Shown piece after piece: positions 6,091-12,467 of a stretch of DNA of 24,999 nt (the stretch's first letter is position 1; each line of letters opens with the position of its first letter). The notes beneath the pieces are model-generated. The model ran no database searches. It was not told the origin of the DNA and saw only the letters and a list, made by a program, of their open reading frames with translations. The position numbers were made by a program, and so were the translations under genes. This DNA is from Nanoarchaeales archaeon (GTDB lineage Archaea > Nanobdellota > Nanobdellia > Woesearchaeales > UBA583): the NCBI GenBank assembly GCA_013215525.1, contig JABSQY010000010.1, forward strand, positions 1 to 24,999, given 5' to 3'.

Positions 6091-6312
6091 TTAATTTATA
6101 TTATCGCCATGAAGATCATTACTCATAGAGTTTATAGTTTTCCATACTTTTACTACATCATCACATTTATAAGGTTCGTCCCCAGTTTTCCAGTCACACA
6201 TACTATTTGAATAATTTAATAATTGTTGTTTAATTGTAATATTAGTTTTAGTAATATTCTTTAAACTCAATATTAAACCATTTTCAAATAATATATTATA
6301 GTAATAATTCAT
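6091..6312 (-). CDS. Hypothetical protein (73 aa)
   Basis: A small protein starting MNYYYNILFENGLILSLKNI. The second half has Cys and Trp in a MCDWKTGDEPYKCDDVV segment, which could bind metal but has only two Cys. It is placed two bases after the previous stop (6315) and two bases before the next ATG (6088). Function is unknown; coding status is supported mainly by the operon packing. Confidence 0.65.
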   Translation of the reverse strand: MNYYYNILFENGLILSLKNITKTNITIKQQLLNYSNSMCDWKTGDEPYKCDDVVKVWKTINSMSNDLHGDNIN

Positions 6313-6314
6313 TT

Positions 6315-7127
6315 TTATTTTTTACTCCAATCTTGATAAAATTCTTTTACTTTATTTAATTCAAATTGAAATAAATATTTTTTAATTTGTTCAGTTAATA
6401 ATAACTCATTATTAATCATAGATAACTCACATTTATTTAAAAAAGTCCATTCTTCTTTTGTATCACTATTAATAAATTTCATATGAGTCTCTATATATTT
6501 TCTTTTTTTTATAAATTTGATAACATATTCATTTTTTTTAAACTTACTATAATTTGATTCTATAATCCGAAAATTCATATTATAGATGTTATTTAAATCT
6601 GTATATTCATTTATTTTTATATTTTTTAGTTGATTAAATAATTCAGTAAGTTTATACTGAGTTTTAAATATTAATTTATCATTTTCATTAATTTTATTTT
6701 TTATATCAATTAAAGATTTTATTTGATTATAAAAATCTTGAACATTATCATCATTAAAAAAATACTCTGAAAATTTTCCGGCAATAATTAAAAATTTACT
6801 TATCTCTGTTTTTGAATCGCAACAAGTAGAGGCCCAATGTAAAGATATTTTTTTTGAGATTATATTATAAGTAATATCGAAAGACATGTCAGTTTCTGGA
6901 TAAATACCTAAAGTTACACTATGGCCACTATATCGGCATGATTCATTATAAACTTTAATATGATTAATATAATCAAAATCAAATTTTTTATTAAAATAAC
7001 TTATAAATTTTTTATTAACAATTTTTTCCTCAAATGATTTTAAATCTTTAGAGTTCTCACAGGTTGAGACTAAAATTTTTCCCTGTTCCTCATATTCTTT
7101 ATTTATTGTTTTATATTTATTTTCCAT
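6315..7127 (-). CDS. Hypothetical protein, possibly helical with a Cys-containing core (270 aa)
   Basis: The largest unknown in this operon. The N-terminal third carries Cys residues in TCENS and SCRYSGHSV segments. A WASTCCDSKTE segment sits near residues 93-103. From about 135 on, the sequence is charged and helical with long Lys/Glu/Asn runs, compatible with coiled coil. No Walker, nuclease or HTH motif was found. It starts two bases after the preceding stop (7130) and ends two bases before the next start. Co-transcription with primase-like genes is the only hint to its role. Confidence 0.7.
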   Translation of the reverse strand: MENKYKTINKEYEEQGKILVSTCENSKDLKSFEEKIVNKKFISYFNKKFDFDYINHIKVYNESCRYSGHSVTLGIYPETDMSFDITYNIISKKISLHWASTCCDSKTEISKFLIIAGKFSEYFFNDDNVQDFYNQIKSLIDIKNKINENDKLIFKTQYKLTELFNQLKNIKINEYTDLNNIYNMNFRIIESNYSKFKKNEYVIKFIKKRKYIETHMKFINSDTKEEWTFLNKCELSMINNELLLTEQIKKYLFQFELNKVKEFYQDWSKK

Positions 7128-7129
7128 TT

Positions 7130-7390
7130 TTATTTTAATCCTAATCGTTTTACTAATTCTTTAACTTTAATTGTCTCCTCAATATTTTCTAACATAATCC
7201 AAAAAGTTTTATCTGATGAGTTAAAAGTTGCAATATGTGAGCCCACCATATAAATACATTTACAAGGTTTATGATTAACAATATTTAAATTAGTTAATTC
7301 ATATTTTGATTTATTAATTTCATTTTCTAATATATCAAGAAAATTATCTAAACTTTTGGCTTTTCCTGTGATTTTATTTTTATTTTCCAT
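7130..7390 (-). CDS. Hypothetical protein (86 aa)
   Basis: I take the start at 7390 (MENKNKITGKAKSLDNFLDI), one base after the stop of the upstream gene at 7392. A longer in-frame version starts at 7432 and would overlap that gene by 41 bases. The near-zero gap is the rule in this operon, so the shorter start is more likely. The protein has a CKCIYMVG segment with two Cys near residues 47-49 and is mixed alpha/beta. No family is recognised. Confidence 0.65.
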   Translation of the reverse strand: MENKNKITGKAKSLDNFLDILENEINKSKYELTNLNIVNHKPCKCIYMVGSHIATFNSSDKTFWIMLENIEETIKVKELVKRLGLK

Positions 7391-7391
7391 T

Positions 7392-7727
7392 TTAAAATAA
7401 CCCGTAAATTTTAGTTTTTGCAAACTCTTCAATTAACTCAAGTAATGAATCAACGTATAAACCAGTTAAATCATTTAAAGGGATTACGTCTAAATCTTTT
7501 GTTAATTTGTGAGATTTGAAATTATATAAATCAGTACTCTCGCAGTATTCAATAATCATAGTTTTACTATTTTTCGTTAAATAAATAGTAGGATTTTTTT
7601 CAATATCGTACATCATTTTAAAACCCATAACTTGAGTTAAATATCGGCTTTTAATAATTGTTTGAGTATGTAAAATATACTCTTTCTTATTGGCTTGTAT
7701 TTGGGTTTTTGGGTTTGTGTTTACCAT
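7392..7727 (-). CDS. First gene of the replication operon, hypothetical (111 aa)
   Basis: The first product of the long minus-strand operon. Its ATG at 7727 lies 25 bp downstream of the TATA box centred at 7752, so the transcript is probably leaderless. The N-terminus is polar (MVNTNPKTQIQANKKEY), followed by an alpha/beta domain of about 90 residues with no recognisable motif. Being promoter-proximal next to a palindromic operator, it would be a natural place for an autoregulator, but no HTH is evident. Confidence 0.7.
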   Translation of the reverse strand: MVNTNPKTQIQANKKEYILHTQTIIKSRYLTQVMGFKMMYDIEKNPTIYLTKNSKTMIIEYCESTDLYNFKSHKLTKDLDVIPLNDLTGLYVDSLLELIEEFAKTKIYGLF

Positions 7728-7747
7728 AATAATAATAGTTGATTATC

Positions 7748-7789
7748 ATTTATAAAGGTTTCTACTTGTTAGTAGATACCTTTATAAAA
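7748..7789. promoter_or_regulatory. Symmetric divergent promoter with palindromic operator
   Basis: Two outward-facing TATA boxes (minus strand 7748-7756, plus strand 7781-7789) flank the inverted repeat GGTTTCTACT (7757-7766) and AGTAGATACC (7771-7780), which has one mismatch and a 4-bp spacer. Each TATA box is centred 25 bp from its start codon (7727 minus, 7810 plus). A dimer bound to the palindrome would cover the BRE position of both promoters, so it should control both directions at once. Confidence 0.75.
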
Positions 7790-7809
7790 GTAGAATTATT
7801 ATAATTAAT

Positions 7810-8070
7810 ATGGTAAAAATCAAATCCTTAATCAAAAAGTTAGACCGACTAAATATTAAATATACTTTGTCAAGTAATAGACTAGAGGCGAGATTAAACA
7901 ATAAATTATTATGTGCAATTTTCAATTTTACAGATAAACCAGAGGACGCCGAACCATTTGGAATTAAAATAGAGACTGACGGAAACCGGTCCGACTCTAT
8001 GACAGACTACTCCGGCGGAGTCTGGAGATATACAATTAAAAGCGCAATCGAAAGTTTAACATGTGAATAA
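7810..8070 (+). CDS. Hypothetical protein (86 aa)
   Basis: Plus-strand partner of the divergent promoter. Its ATG is 25 bp from the TATA centre and has no Shine-Dalgarno sequence. The protein begins with a basic helix (MVKIKSLIKKLDRLNIKY), continues with beta-strand-like segments, and has a RSDSMTDYSGGVWRYTIKSAI stretch near residues 60-80. That kind of small alpha/beta protein with a SDYxGG(x)W segment is common in viruses and plasmids but has no known function to my knowledge. It is monocistronic: the next gene has its own promoter. Confidence 0.7.
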   Translation: MVKIKSLIKKLDRLNIKYTLSSNRLEARLNNKLLCAIFNFTDKPEDAEPFGIKIETDGNRSDSMTDYSGGVWRYTIKSAIESLTCE

Positions 8071-8076
8071 ATTAAG

Positions 8077-8107
8077 GTTTCTACTGTTACGTAGAAACGT
8101 TTATAAG
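8077..8107 (+). promoter_or_regulatory. Palindromic operator and TATA box
   Basis: GTTTCTAC (8077-8084) and GTAGAAAC (8091-8098) are exact reverse complements with a 6-bp spacer. They are followed at once by the TATA box GTTTATAAG (8099-8107). The arms match those at 7757-7780, so the same repressor or activator probably reads both sites. Confidence 0.7.
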
Positions 8108-8128
8108 TGTAAAATCATTATATATATT

Positions 8129-8158
8129 ATGAGAGAGAGATCTCCAAACCTAAAATAA
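8129..8158 (+). CDS. Possible nine-codon leader ORF
   Basis: ATG at 8129 to TAA at 8156-8158 would encode MRERSPNLK. The TATA box centre is 26 bp upstream, the same geometry as the real leaderless starts in the window, and the stop codon lies two bases before the ATG of the next gene. It may be translated from the very 5' end of the mRNA and hand ribosomes to the gene at 8161. It is too short to judge coding character. Confidence 0.4.
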   Translation: MRERSPNLK

Positions 8159-8160
8159 AA

Positions 8161-8514
8161 ATGACTAATCAAACAAAAAACACCGCGCAAGAATTAGACA
8201 AAGCTTTTAAGATTGGAGTATTAGACAGAATCGAAAATATGGATAGAGTACCGGCTTTAAGTTCCGATCTTATGGAAATGATGAAAACATTCCAAATAGG
8301 AGACGGGAGAGGTCCGGAATTAATGAAAGCATGGCTTAAAGGTTGGTATTGTGAGGCCGAAAAACAATTAAAATATAATTGGATAAAAACTAAAGTTGTA
8401 GAATTCGGAAAAGAGAAAGGTCATTTAGTAGATCAACAAGAAGATAGAGAAATAATTTATAGTAGAGACGATATGATTAAATTTGCAACAGATTTCGCGA
8501 GGAGCAATAAATAA
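8161..8514 (+). CDS. Hypothetical helical protein (117 aa)
   Basis: A largely helical, charged protein with a WLKGWYCEAEKQLKYNWIKT segment rich in Trp near residues 59-78 and a C-terminal helix ending DFARSNK. Codon choice is slightly less AT-biased than that of the following genes. It has no signal peptide or membrane segment. It is the first full gene of a four-gene operon behind the palindromic promoter at 8077-8107, starting two bases after a nine-codon ORF. No family is recognised. Confidence 0.7.
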   Translation: MTNQTKNTAQELDKAFKIGVLDRIENMDRVPALSSDLMEMMKTFQIGDGRGPELMKAWLKGWYCEAEKQLKYNWIKTKVVEFGKEKGHLVDQQEDREIIYSRDDMIKFATDFARSNK

Positions 8515-8516
8515 AA

Positions 8517-8813
8517 ATGAACCAAAAAGAAATATTAAAATGTTTAAAAGTTATTGAACAATTAGAAAAAATCGACAATATTAAAGTTATAAAAAAAGGT
8601 GTTGATATAATCGAAGAATTTGCATATATTGATTTTGAGTTTGAAAATAAAAAAAAGAGTTTAATTGTAGGATATAATGAACAGGTTAAAGAGTACGTGT
8701 TTAAATTAAGAGACGAGGACTTAAATAAATTACTTGGTGGATTTGTTAAAAAGATTAAAATTGAAATGATTCATAGTTTAGAGAATCATATTGCAATTAA
8801 TGGAATTTATTAA
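8517..8813 (+). CDS. Hypothetical protein (98 aa)
   Basis: A small alpha/beta protein: an N-terminal helix (MNQKEILKCLKVIEQLEKI), strands, and a C-terminal helix with His residues. It follows the previous stop by two bases and precedes the next ATG by five, so it is co-transcribed. Nothing identifies a function. Confidence 0.65.
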   Translation: MNQKEILKCLKVIEQLEKIDNIKVIKKGVDIIEEFAYIDFEFENKKKSLIVGYNEQVKEYVFKLRDEDLNKLLGGFVKKIKIEMIHSLENHIAINGIY

Positions 8814-8818
8814 ATAAA

Positions 8819-9088
8819 ATGAAATTTACACTAAGAAAAAATAAAAAAATGATGTTAACAATAAATGTTAAACATAGTTTAGACCTTTGGGATTTAGTAG
8901 GTTTTTTATTTGCTAATCACTACACTCTACAAGATTTAAAAAATAAATCTAAAGTTTCAATTATGGGAGATCTTAACTCATATTTAGCATATGCAGGTTG
9001 GAATTGTGGATCTTTGGATAATGTAGAACATGAAAACATAGAGCAAGGAATAAATATTTTAAAAAAAAGATTTAAAGAATTAAATTAA
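8819..9088 (+). CDS. Hypothetical protein (89 aa)
   Basis: A basic start (MKFTLRKNKKMMLTINVKHS) leads into a helical domain with a YLAYAGWNCGSLDNVEHENI segment near residues 55-74. The in-operon spacing is five bases upstream and one base downstream. Composition is coding-like and no family is recognised. Confidence 0.65.
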   Translation: MKFTLRKNKKMMLTINVKHSLDLWDLVGFLFANHYTLQDLKNKSKVSIMGDLNSYLAYAGWNCGSLDNVEHENIEQGINILKKRFKELN

Positions 9089-9089
9089 A

Positions 9090-9299
9090 ATGACAATAAA
9101 AAACGCAACTAACAACATATATTTATATATTAATGAATATTTAAATAAATATATGAAAACCAAAAAACTAGAAACTATTACAATGTTAAAATCAGATTTT
9201 GACGGATTAAAAAAAGAATATCCAAGTGAGAACTGGAAAATCTTTAAAGACAAGATTAATAATAATATAATTAAAGCTAAAATTAAAAAATTAATATAA
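9090..9299 (+). CDS. Small basic hypothetical protein (69 aa)
   Basis: A short, Lys/Asn/Ile-rich helical protein. It starts one base after the previous stop and ends convergently with the minus-strand gene at 9291, overlapping it by 9 bases. No motif is seen. It may be a nucleic-acid-associated basic peptide; its highly AT-rich codons make it the least certain of the four. Confidence 0.55.
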   Translation: MTIKNATNNIYLYINEYLNKYMKTKKLETITMLKSDFDGLKKEYPSENWKIFKDKINNNIIKAKIKKLI

Positions 9300-10046
9300 T
9301 AAACCGATACTTCCCTCCGCGAAAGGTTTTAAATCTTTTTTTATATATTTAAATTGATCGTGATTAGACGACTTACCACAAGAGCCAACAAATTGATATT
9401 TTTTAGATATTTTATTTAATACATAATATAATCTTTTAGATTTACTTATTCTATAATCCATTAAATATCCATTATCATAATTTGATATAATCGAGTTTTT
9501 TAAATAAGTACCCTCATTAAAAGTAGTTTCAAAATAACGTTTTATTTTGTTTAAATCCTTAATGTCAAATACTGGAGACTTGAATATTAAAGTATAATCA
9601 TAAAGGGCCATTTCTGGAATATAAGATCCTCCAGAGTCTAAAATTTTAAAATCTGATTTTTTTTTAATTTCAATAAAATTATAATTATCTTTTAATTGTT
9701 TAATGTCTCTTTTATTAATATTATTAAGTTCGTCCTCAAATTCTGCATAAGTAGGATTATAGAAATCAAATTCTTTATCAAGTCCAAAGTTAGAAAACTC
9801 TCTATATTCTGGCGCTATAATATTTTTAATATTTTTAAAGCTTGATTTCTCAAGTTTATTATCTTTTTCAAATTTATTTATATGTGGAATTAAAGATTTA
9901 ATTTTTTTATATAAATTAGAATTATTTAATCCAATCCCGATATATTTCCGAATCTTTTTGTTTGAGTGTGGGCCTGTTCTGATACATTTTGTTAAATAAG
10001 GATATTCTTTTCCGTTCGGCCTTTTTTTTAATTCAAGATAAACCAT
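9291..10046 (-). CDS. Protein with the RxGPHSxxKIRxYI N-terminal module, unknown C-terminus (251 aa)
   Basis: Residues 1-36 contain KCIRTGPHSNKKIRKYIG, which matches the start of the metallopeptidase gene at 10269 (TKRLGPHSWTKIRRYIPK). The shared R-x-G-P-H-S-x-x-K-I-R-x-Y-I pattern implies a common targeting or nucleic-acid-binding module joined to different C-terminal parts. The remaining 200 residues are mixed alpha/beta, with a FVGSCGKSSNHDQFKYI segment near 217-233 and no recognisable catalytic motif. It appears to have its own promoter (TATA about 10070-10080), and a run of seven G lies between promoter and gene. I see no homologue I can name. Confidence 0.65.
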   Translation of the reverse strand: MVYLELKKRPNGKEYPYLTKCIRTGPHSNKKIRKYIGIGLNNSNLYKKIKSLIPHINKFEKDNKLEKSSFKNIKNIIAPEYREFSNFGLDKEFDFYNPTYAEFEDELNNINKRDIKQLKDNYNFIEIKKKSDFKILDSGGSYIPEMALYDYTLIFKSPVFDIKDLNKIKRYFETTFNEGTYLKNSIISNYDNGYLMDYRISKSKRLYYVLNKISKKYQFVGSCGKSSNHDQFKYIKKDLKPFAEGSIGLLY

Positions 10047-10056
10047 TTATATTTTT

Positions 10057-10080
10057 GGGGGGGACAACAATATAATAAAT
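10057..10080 (-). promoter_or_regulatory. Probable promoter, with a seven-base C tract on the transcribed side
   Basis: On the minus strand an ATTTATTATA TATA-like box (10071-10080) lies about 28 bp before the ATG at 10046. Between them is CCCCCCC (10057-10063 as G on the plus strand), striking in DNA this AT-rich. The tract could be a slippage-prone, phase-variable-type site, though it lies outside the coding sequence. Confidence 0.4.
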
Positions 10081-10128
10081 ATTATTAATTAAATAGATTA
10101 TAAAATAAAGTATCAATATTAAACTTAA

Positions 10129-10266
10129 TTATTTTTTCTTATCTTTAATTTCTTTTAATAATATTTTTCTTAATTTCATGTATGAATTTTTATCGTTTTT
10201 GTCTGGGAGATCGTCGAGAACATCGCCATATAACACATTTTTTTTAATATTTTTATCAATTGACAT
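10129..10266 (-). CDS. Small charged protein at the end of the histone operon (45 aa)
   Basis: ATG at 10266 to TAA at 10129-10131 encodes 45 residues: an acidic middle (Asp-rich, GDVLDDLPDKNDK) and a lysine-rich end (KLRKILLKEIKDKKK). It starts two bases after the metallopeptidase stop, so it is the last gene of that operon. Short acidic/basic proteins beside a peptidase or a toxin may be partners or inhibitors, but nothing here proves it. Confidence 0.5.
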   Translation of the reverse strand: MSIDKNIKKNVLYGDVLDDLPDKNDKNSYMKLRKILLKEIKDKKK

Positions 10267-10268
10267 TT

Positions 10269-11144
10269 TTAAAAAAATACCTCCTTAATTATTTTTAATC
10301 GTTGTGATTTTTCTCCCGGTGTTTCGGCTTTTCTTGTAACATAATTTAATTTAATTTCAACCATTTTATCGCCGTGTAATTTCGCGTTTACTATTCTTAT
10401 ATCTTCCGCTATTGCCTCTGTTACTTGTTGATTTGATGAATCTTCCAGATTTGCAAAAGATTCATTTAAAAAATATTTTTTCATTTGAGGAGATTTATCA
10501 ACCATTTCCTCAAGATCATTATATGCGTTTTCTTTCATAAAATTATACATTTTAATATGGCCGTTTTCATGTAATATAACATTACGTAAAAAATCTTTAT
10601 TAGTCATTTTATTTAATATTGCATAATTTGATTTTGATAATAATTTCTTTTCAACATTAAGCTCCCCGACCCGATATTTTGTAATATCGGCCTCTTTAGT
10701 ACCAAATAAATAAATATTATTTTTTATTTCATGTTTAAGACTAAATCCCAAACTACCAGATTTTTTTAAATCTAGAAAAATAATTTTATTTTTTAAATTA
10801 TAATCTTTTAAACTTTCCATAATATCATTTAATAATTTATCAGATATAAAATCTGATTCTTCAAAACCTGGAGTAAATGAATTTAAATAAAAATCTCCTG
10901 TGTATGTTTTAGCTTGAACCTCTCCCGAATTTTTTCCGACATTATAAAATTTAATATTCTCTCCAATATTAAATAAATTAGATTTAAGCTCTGTGTCAGT
11001 TGCACGAGAATTTAATATTTTTTTAGTTGCATTTTTTGGGATATATCTCCGGATTTTAGTCCACGAGTGAGGGCCTAATCTTTTTGTCTGAGTCCAAAAA
11101 TAAGAAACATACCCAGAAACAGAAACTTTTTTTTCTTTAAACAT
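10269..11144 (-). CDS. HExxH zinc metallopeptidase with a GPHS N-terminal module (291 aa)
   Basis: The HENGH motif (His192, Glu193, His196) in a helix NVILHENGHIKMYNF is the classic zinc-peptidase site. A later helix EAIAEDIR (Glu243 and Glu247) offers the third zinc ligand. The arrangement recalls phage- and plasmid-borne soluble peptidases of the ImmA/IrrE or SprT-like type. There is no signal peptide, so it should act in the cytoplasm. The N-terminus (about 20-36) shares RLGPHSWTKIRRYI with the gene at 9291. The gene lies in the histone operon, three bases after the methyltransferase. It may process an element protein, cleave a repressor, or clear DNA-protein crosslinks; those are guesses. 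Confidence in metal-peptidase identity is moderate to good. Confidence 0.6.
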   Translation of the reverse strand: MFKEKKVSVSGYVSYFWTQTKRLGPHSWTKIRRYIPKNATKKILNSRATDTELKSNLFNIGENIKFYNVGKNSGEVQAKTYTGDFYLNSFTPGFEESDFISDKLLNDIMESLKDYNLKNKIIFLDLKKSGSLGFSLKHEIKNNIYLFGTKEADITKYRVGELNVEKKLLSKSNYAILNKMTNKDFLRNVILHENGHIKMYNFMKENAYNDLEEMVDKSPQMKKYFLNESFANLEDSSNQQVTEAIAEDIRIVNAKLHGDKMVEIKLNYVTRKAETPGEKSQRLKIIKEVFF

Positions 11145-11147
11145 TTA

Positions 11148-11681
11148 TTAATTATCACGCTCCAATTTAACAAAATTTAATGAATTACCAATTTTTAATT
11201 TATTAGTGAACCACGCAGTCGCAAAATAAGACGAGTTGCTTTTTGTTTGATATGGTACCTCGAAATTTATTCTTTTATTAAAAAATATGATTTCTAATCC
11301 AAAGTTATTAAATAAATTTTGTCTTGTCTCAGTCTCTAAAGTTGTTAAAGGTAATAATAAAGCGAAAGGTTTTTTTAATTTATAACATCTTTCTAAAAAT
11401 TCATTTTTTAAACTATAAGGCGGATTTGTTAATATACAATTATATTTTTTTGGAGGTTTACAAGTTAAAAAATCATTATTTGTACCTCCGCGTAAGATTT
11501 CAGTAGTAACGACTTTATAACCTTTTTTTCTTAAAAATTTTGCAAGATTACCCGACCCACTCGCGCACTCCCAAATTATCCAATTTTTTTTTAAGTATTT
11601 TAATAATGGATTTAAAGCATAATGAGGAGTCATGTAATCATCTGGAGATACTTTTTTTGAGGGTAATTTTTTTTTAATCAT
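11148..11681 (-). CDS. Adenine-N6-specific DNA methyltransferase (177 aa)
   Basis: A class I SAM-dependent fold. Motif I is ECASGSGN (38-45), the SAM-binding Gly-rich loop, and motif IV is NPPY (86-89), the signature of amino-methyltransferases acting on adenine. A TEIL segment (60-63) fits the acidic motif II. At 177 residues it is short, with no evident target-recognition domain, as in small phage and plasmid methyltransferases. No restriction endonuclease is next to it, so it is an orphan, probably protecting or marking element DNA. It overlaps the upstream small gene by 8 bases and belongs to the histone operon. An RNA or protein target cannot be excluded, as NPPY also occurs in rRNA and protein methylases. 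Confidence 0.75.
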   Translation of the reverse strand: MIKKKLPSKKVSPDDYMTPHYALNPLLKYLKKNWIIWECASGSGNLAKFLRKKGYKVVTTEILRGGTNNDFLTCKPPKKYNCILTNPPYSLKNEFLERCYKLKKPFALLLPLTTLETETRQNLFNNFGLEIIFFNKRINFEVPYQTKSNSSYFATAWFTNKLKIGNSLNFVKLERDN

Positions 11682-11823
11682 TATTTGATAACTCCGGAAA
11701 TTTATGTTTTATACTTTGACCATACCCAGAGCCTAAAGAATCCATGTCATTATATTCATTAGATTTAGGATCAATAAAAAATAATTTATAATCAATAGGC
11801 ATATTTAATATTTTTTTTTCCAT
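11674..11823 (-). CDS. Small hypothetical protein in the histone operon (49 aa)
   Basis: ATG at 11823 to TAA at 11674-11676 encodes 49 residues starting MEKKILNMPIDYKLFFIDPK. The mid part has DSLGSGYGQSIKHKF, a small Gly/Ser turn. It starts three bases after the short-histone stop (11827) and overlaps the methyltransferase start by 8 bases. No family is recognised; the gene is supported by packing between two solid genes. Confidence 0.5.
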   Translation of the reverse strand: MEKKILNMPIDYKLFFIDPKSNEYNDMDSLGSGYGQSIKHKFPELSNND

Positions 11824-11826
11824 TTA

Positions 11827-12042
11827 TTAATTAGTTAAACACATTTCGACATGTTTCCCCATGGTTCGGGAATTTCTTGAGAGTTGAGTCACTTGAATAG
11901 ACTTTTTTAAAATCTTTTGAACTTCGTCCTCTAAAAATTCGCGTAGGCAATCGGTAGCGTCTGGAGAGATTTTATCGGCCCCTGCATGTTTTAAAATTTC
12001 CTCTACACTTGTTAAAGTGATATGGTGCACTTTATGAGACAT
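11827..12042 (-). CDS. Archaeal histone-fold protein, short form (71 aa)
   Basis: The chain shows helix 1 (SVEEILKHAG), the loop ADKISPDA, a long helix 2 (CLREFLEDEVQKILKKSIQVTQL), loop 2 with SRNSRT, and helix 3 (GKHVEMCLTN). This follows the archaeal histone pattern closely in order and length, with an N-terminal extension of only about ten residues. It should form dimers, probably with the tailed histone encoded just upstream, and wrap DNA. Its ATG overlaps that gene's TGA by one base (TGATG), so the two are likely made in step, as expected for obligate partners. The lysines and arginines that bind DNA in loop 2 are partly conserved. Its presence on a mobile element rather than beside chromosomal genes is unusual. 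Confidence 0.75.
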   Translation of the reverse strand: MSHKVHHITLTSVEEILKHAGADKISPDATDCLREFLEDEVQKILKKSIQVTQLSRNSRTMGKHVEMCLTN

Positions 12043-12377
12043 CAGAAAGAAACCTCCGATATAGCGTTCTTTATGTCCTCTCGGCGAATAATAACTCTAT
12101 TATCTAAGTTAGAAAATTTTAACGCCATGTTTGAAACACCAAGAGCTTTTTTTAAAATATCTTCACAAACTAAACCAATCGCGGACTCTGAGATCTCACG
12201 GCCTCCTAAATTTGAAAAACTACTTTTAACATGATGTCGAGAAATAAATATTTTATCATGGAGTTTTAATTCTTCCTCTTTAATTATTTTTTTTGTAGAA
12301 TTAGATTTTAATTTAACATCGGTTTTTTTAGATTTTGAAATAATTTTATTATCGGAAACCTTTTTTTTAATAGACAT
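12042..12377 (-). CDS. Histone-fold protein with a lysine-rich N-terminal tail (111 aa)
   Basis: The C-terminal part is a histone fold: helix 1 around RHHVKSSFSNLG (47-58), helix 2 from SESAIGLVCEDILKKALG onward (63-92), loop 2 with NRVIIRRED (93-101), then helix 3 (IKNAISEVSF). The RRED-I-x-x-AI ending is typical of archaeal and H4-like histones. It is preceded by a tail of about 38 residues rich in Lys and Ser (about 12 Lys), recalling eukaryotic core histone tails; most archaeal histones lack one. It is the promoter-proximal gene of the operon, with its ATG 25 bp from a regulon-type TATA box (12396-12414), and is coupled to the short histone by a 1-base overlap. The tail might contact DNA or be modified. 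Histone fold is well supported; its partner choice is inferred. Confidence 0.75.
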   Translation of the reverse strand: MSIKKKVSDNKIISKSKKTDVKLKSNSTKKIIKEEELKLHDKIFISRHHVKSSFSNLGGREISESAIGLVCEDILKKALGVSNMALKFSNLDNRVIIRREDIKNAISEVSF

Positions 12378-12395
12378 ATATATTTATAGTTTTTT

Positions 12396-12414
12396 AGATT
12401 TATAAGTCTGGAGT
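12396..12414 (-). promoter_or_regulatory. Regulon promoter of the histone operon
   Basis: The minus strand reads ACTCCAGACTTATAAATCT, the same 19-bp element as at 12431, 14995, 20474, 23120 and 24117. The TATA core is centred 25 bp before the ATG at 12377, so the mRNA is probably leaderless. It faces away from the divergent copy 17 bp away. Confidence 0.75.
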
Positions 12415-12430
12415 TTTAAATATATAAAAT

Positions 12431-12449
12431 ACTCCAGACTTATAAATCT
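12431..12449 (+). promoter_or_regulatory. Regulon promoter of the pilin candidate at 12468
   Basis: ACTCCAGACTTATAAATCT on the plus strand, TATA core centred 25 bp before the ATG at 12468. Together with 12396-12414 it forms a divergent promoter pair with a 16-bp AT-rich spacer, so the two operons likely switch together. Confidence 0.75.
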
Positions 12450-12467
12450 TGAAATGAATATATTAAT

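Noticed and set aside
7130..7432. Longer start at 7432 for the 86-residue gene
   Set aside because: It would overlap the upstream gene by 41 bases, whereas the start at 7390 gives the one-base gap typical of this operon.
12022..12234. Plus-strand ORF across the histone pair
   Set aside because: Antisense shadow; both minus-strand frames show histone folds and regulon-type promoter geometry.
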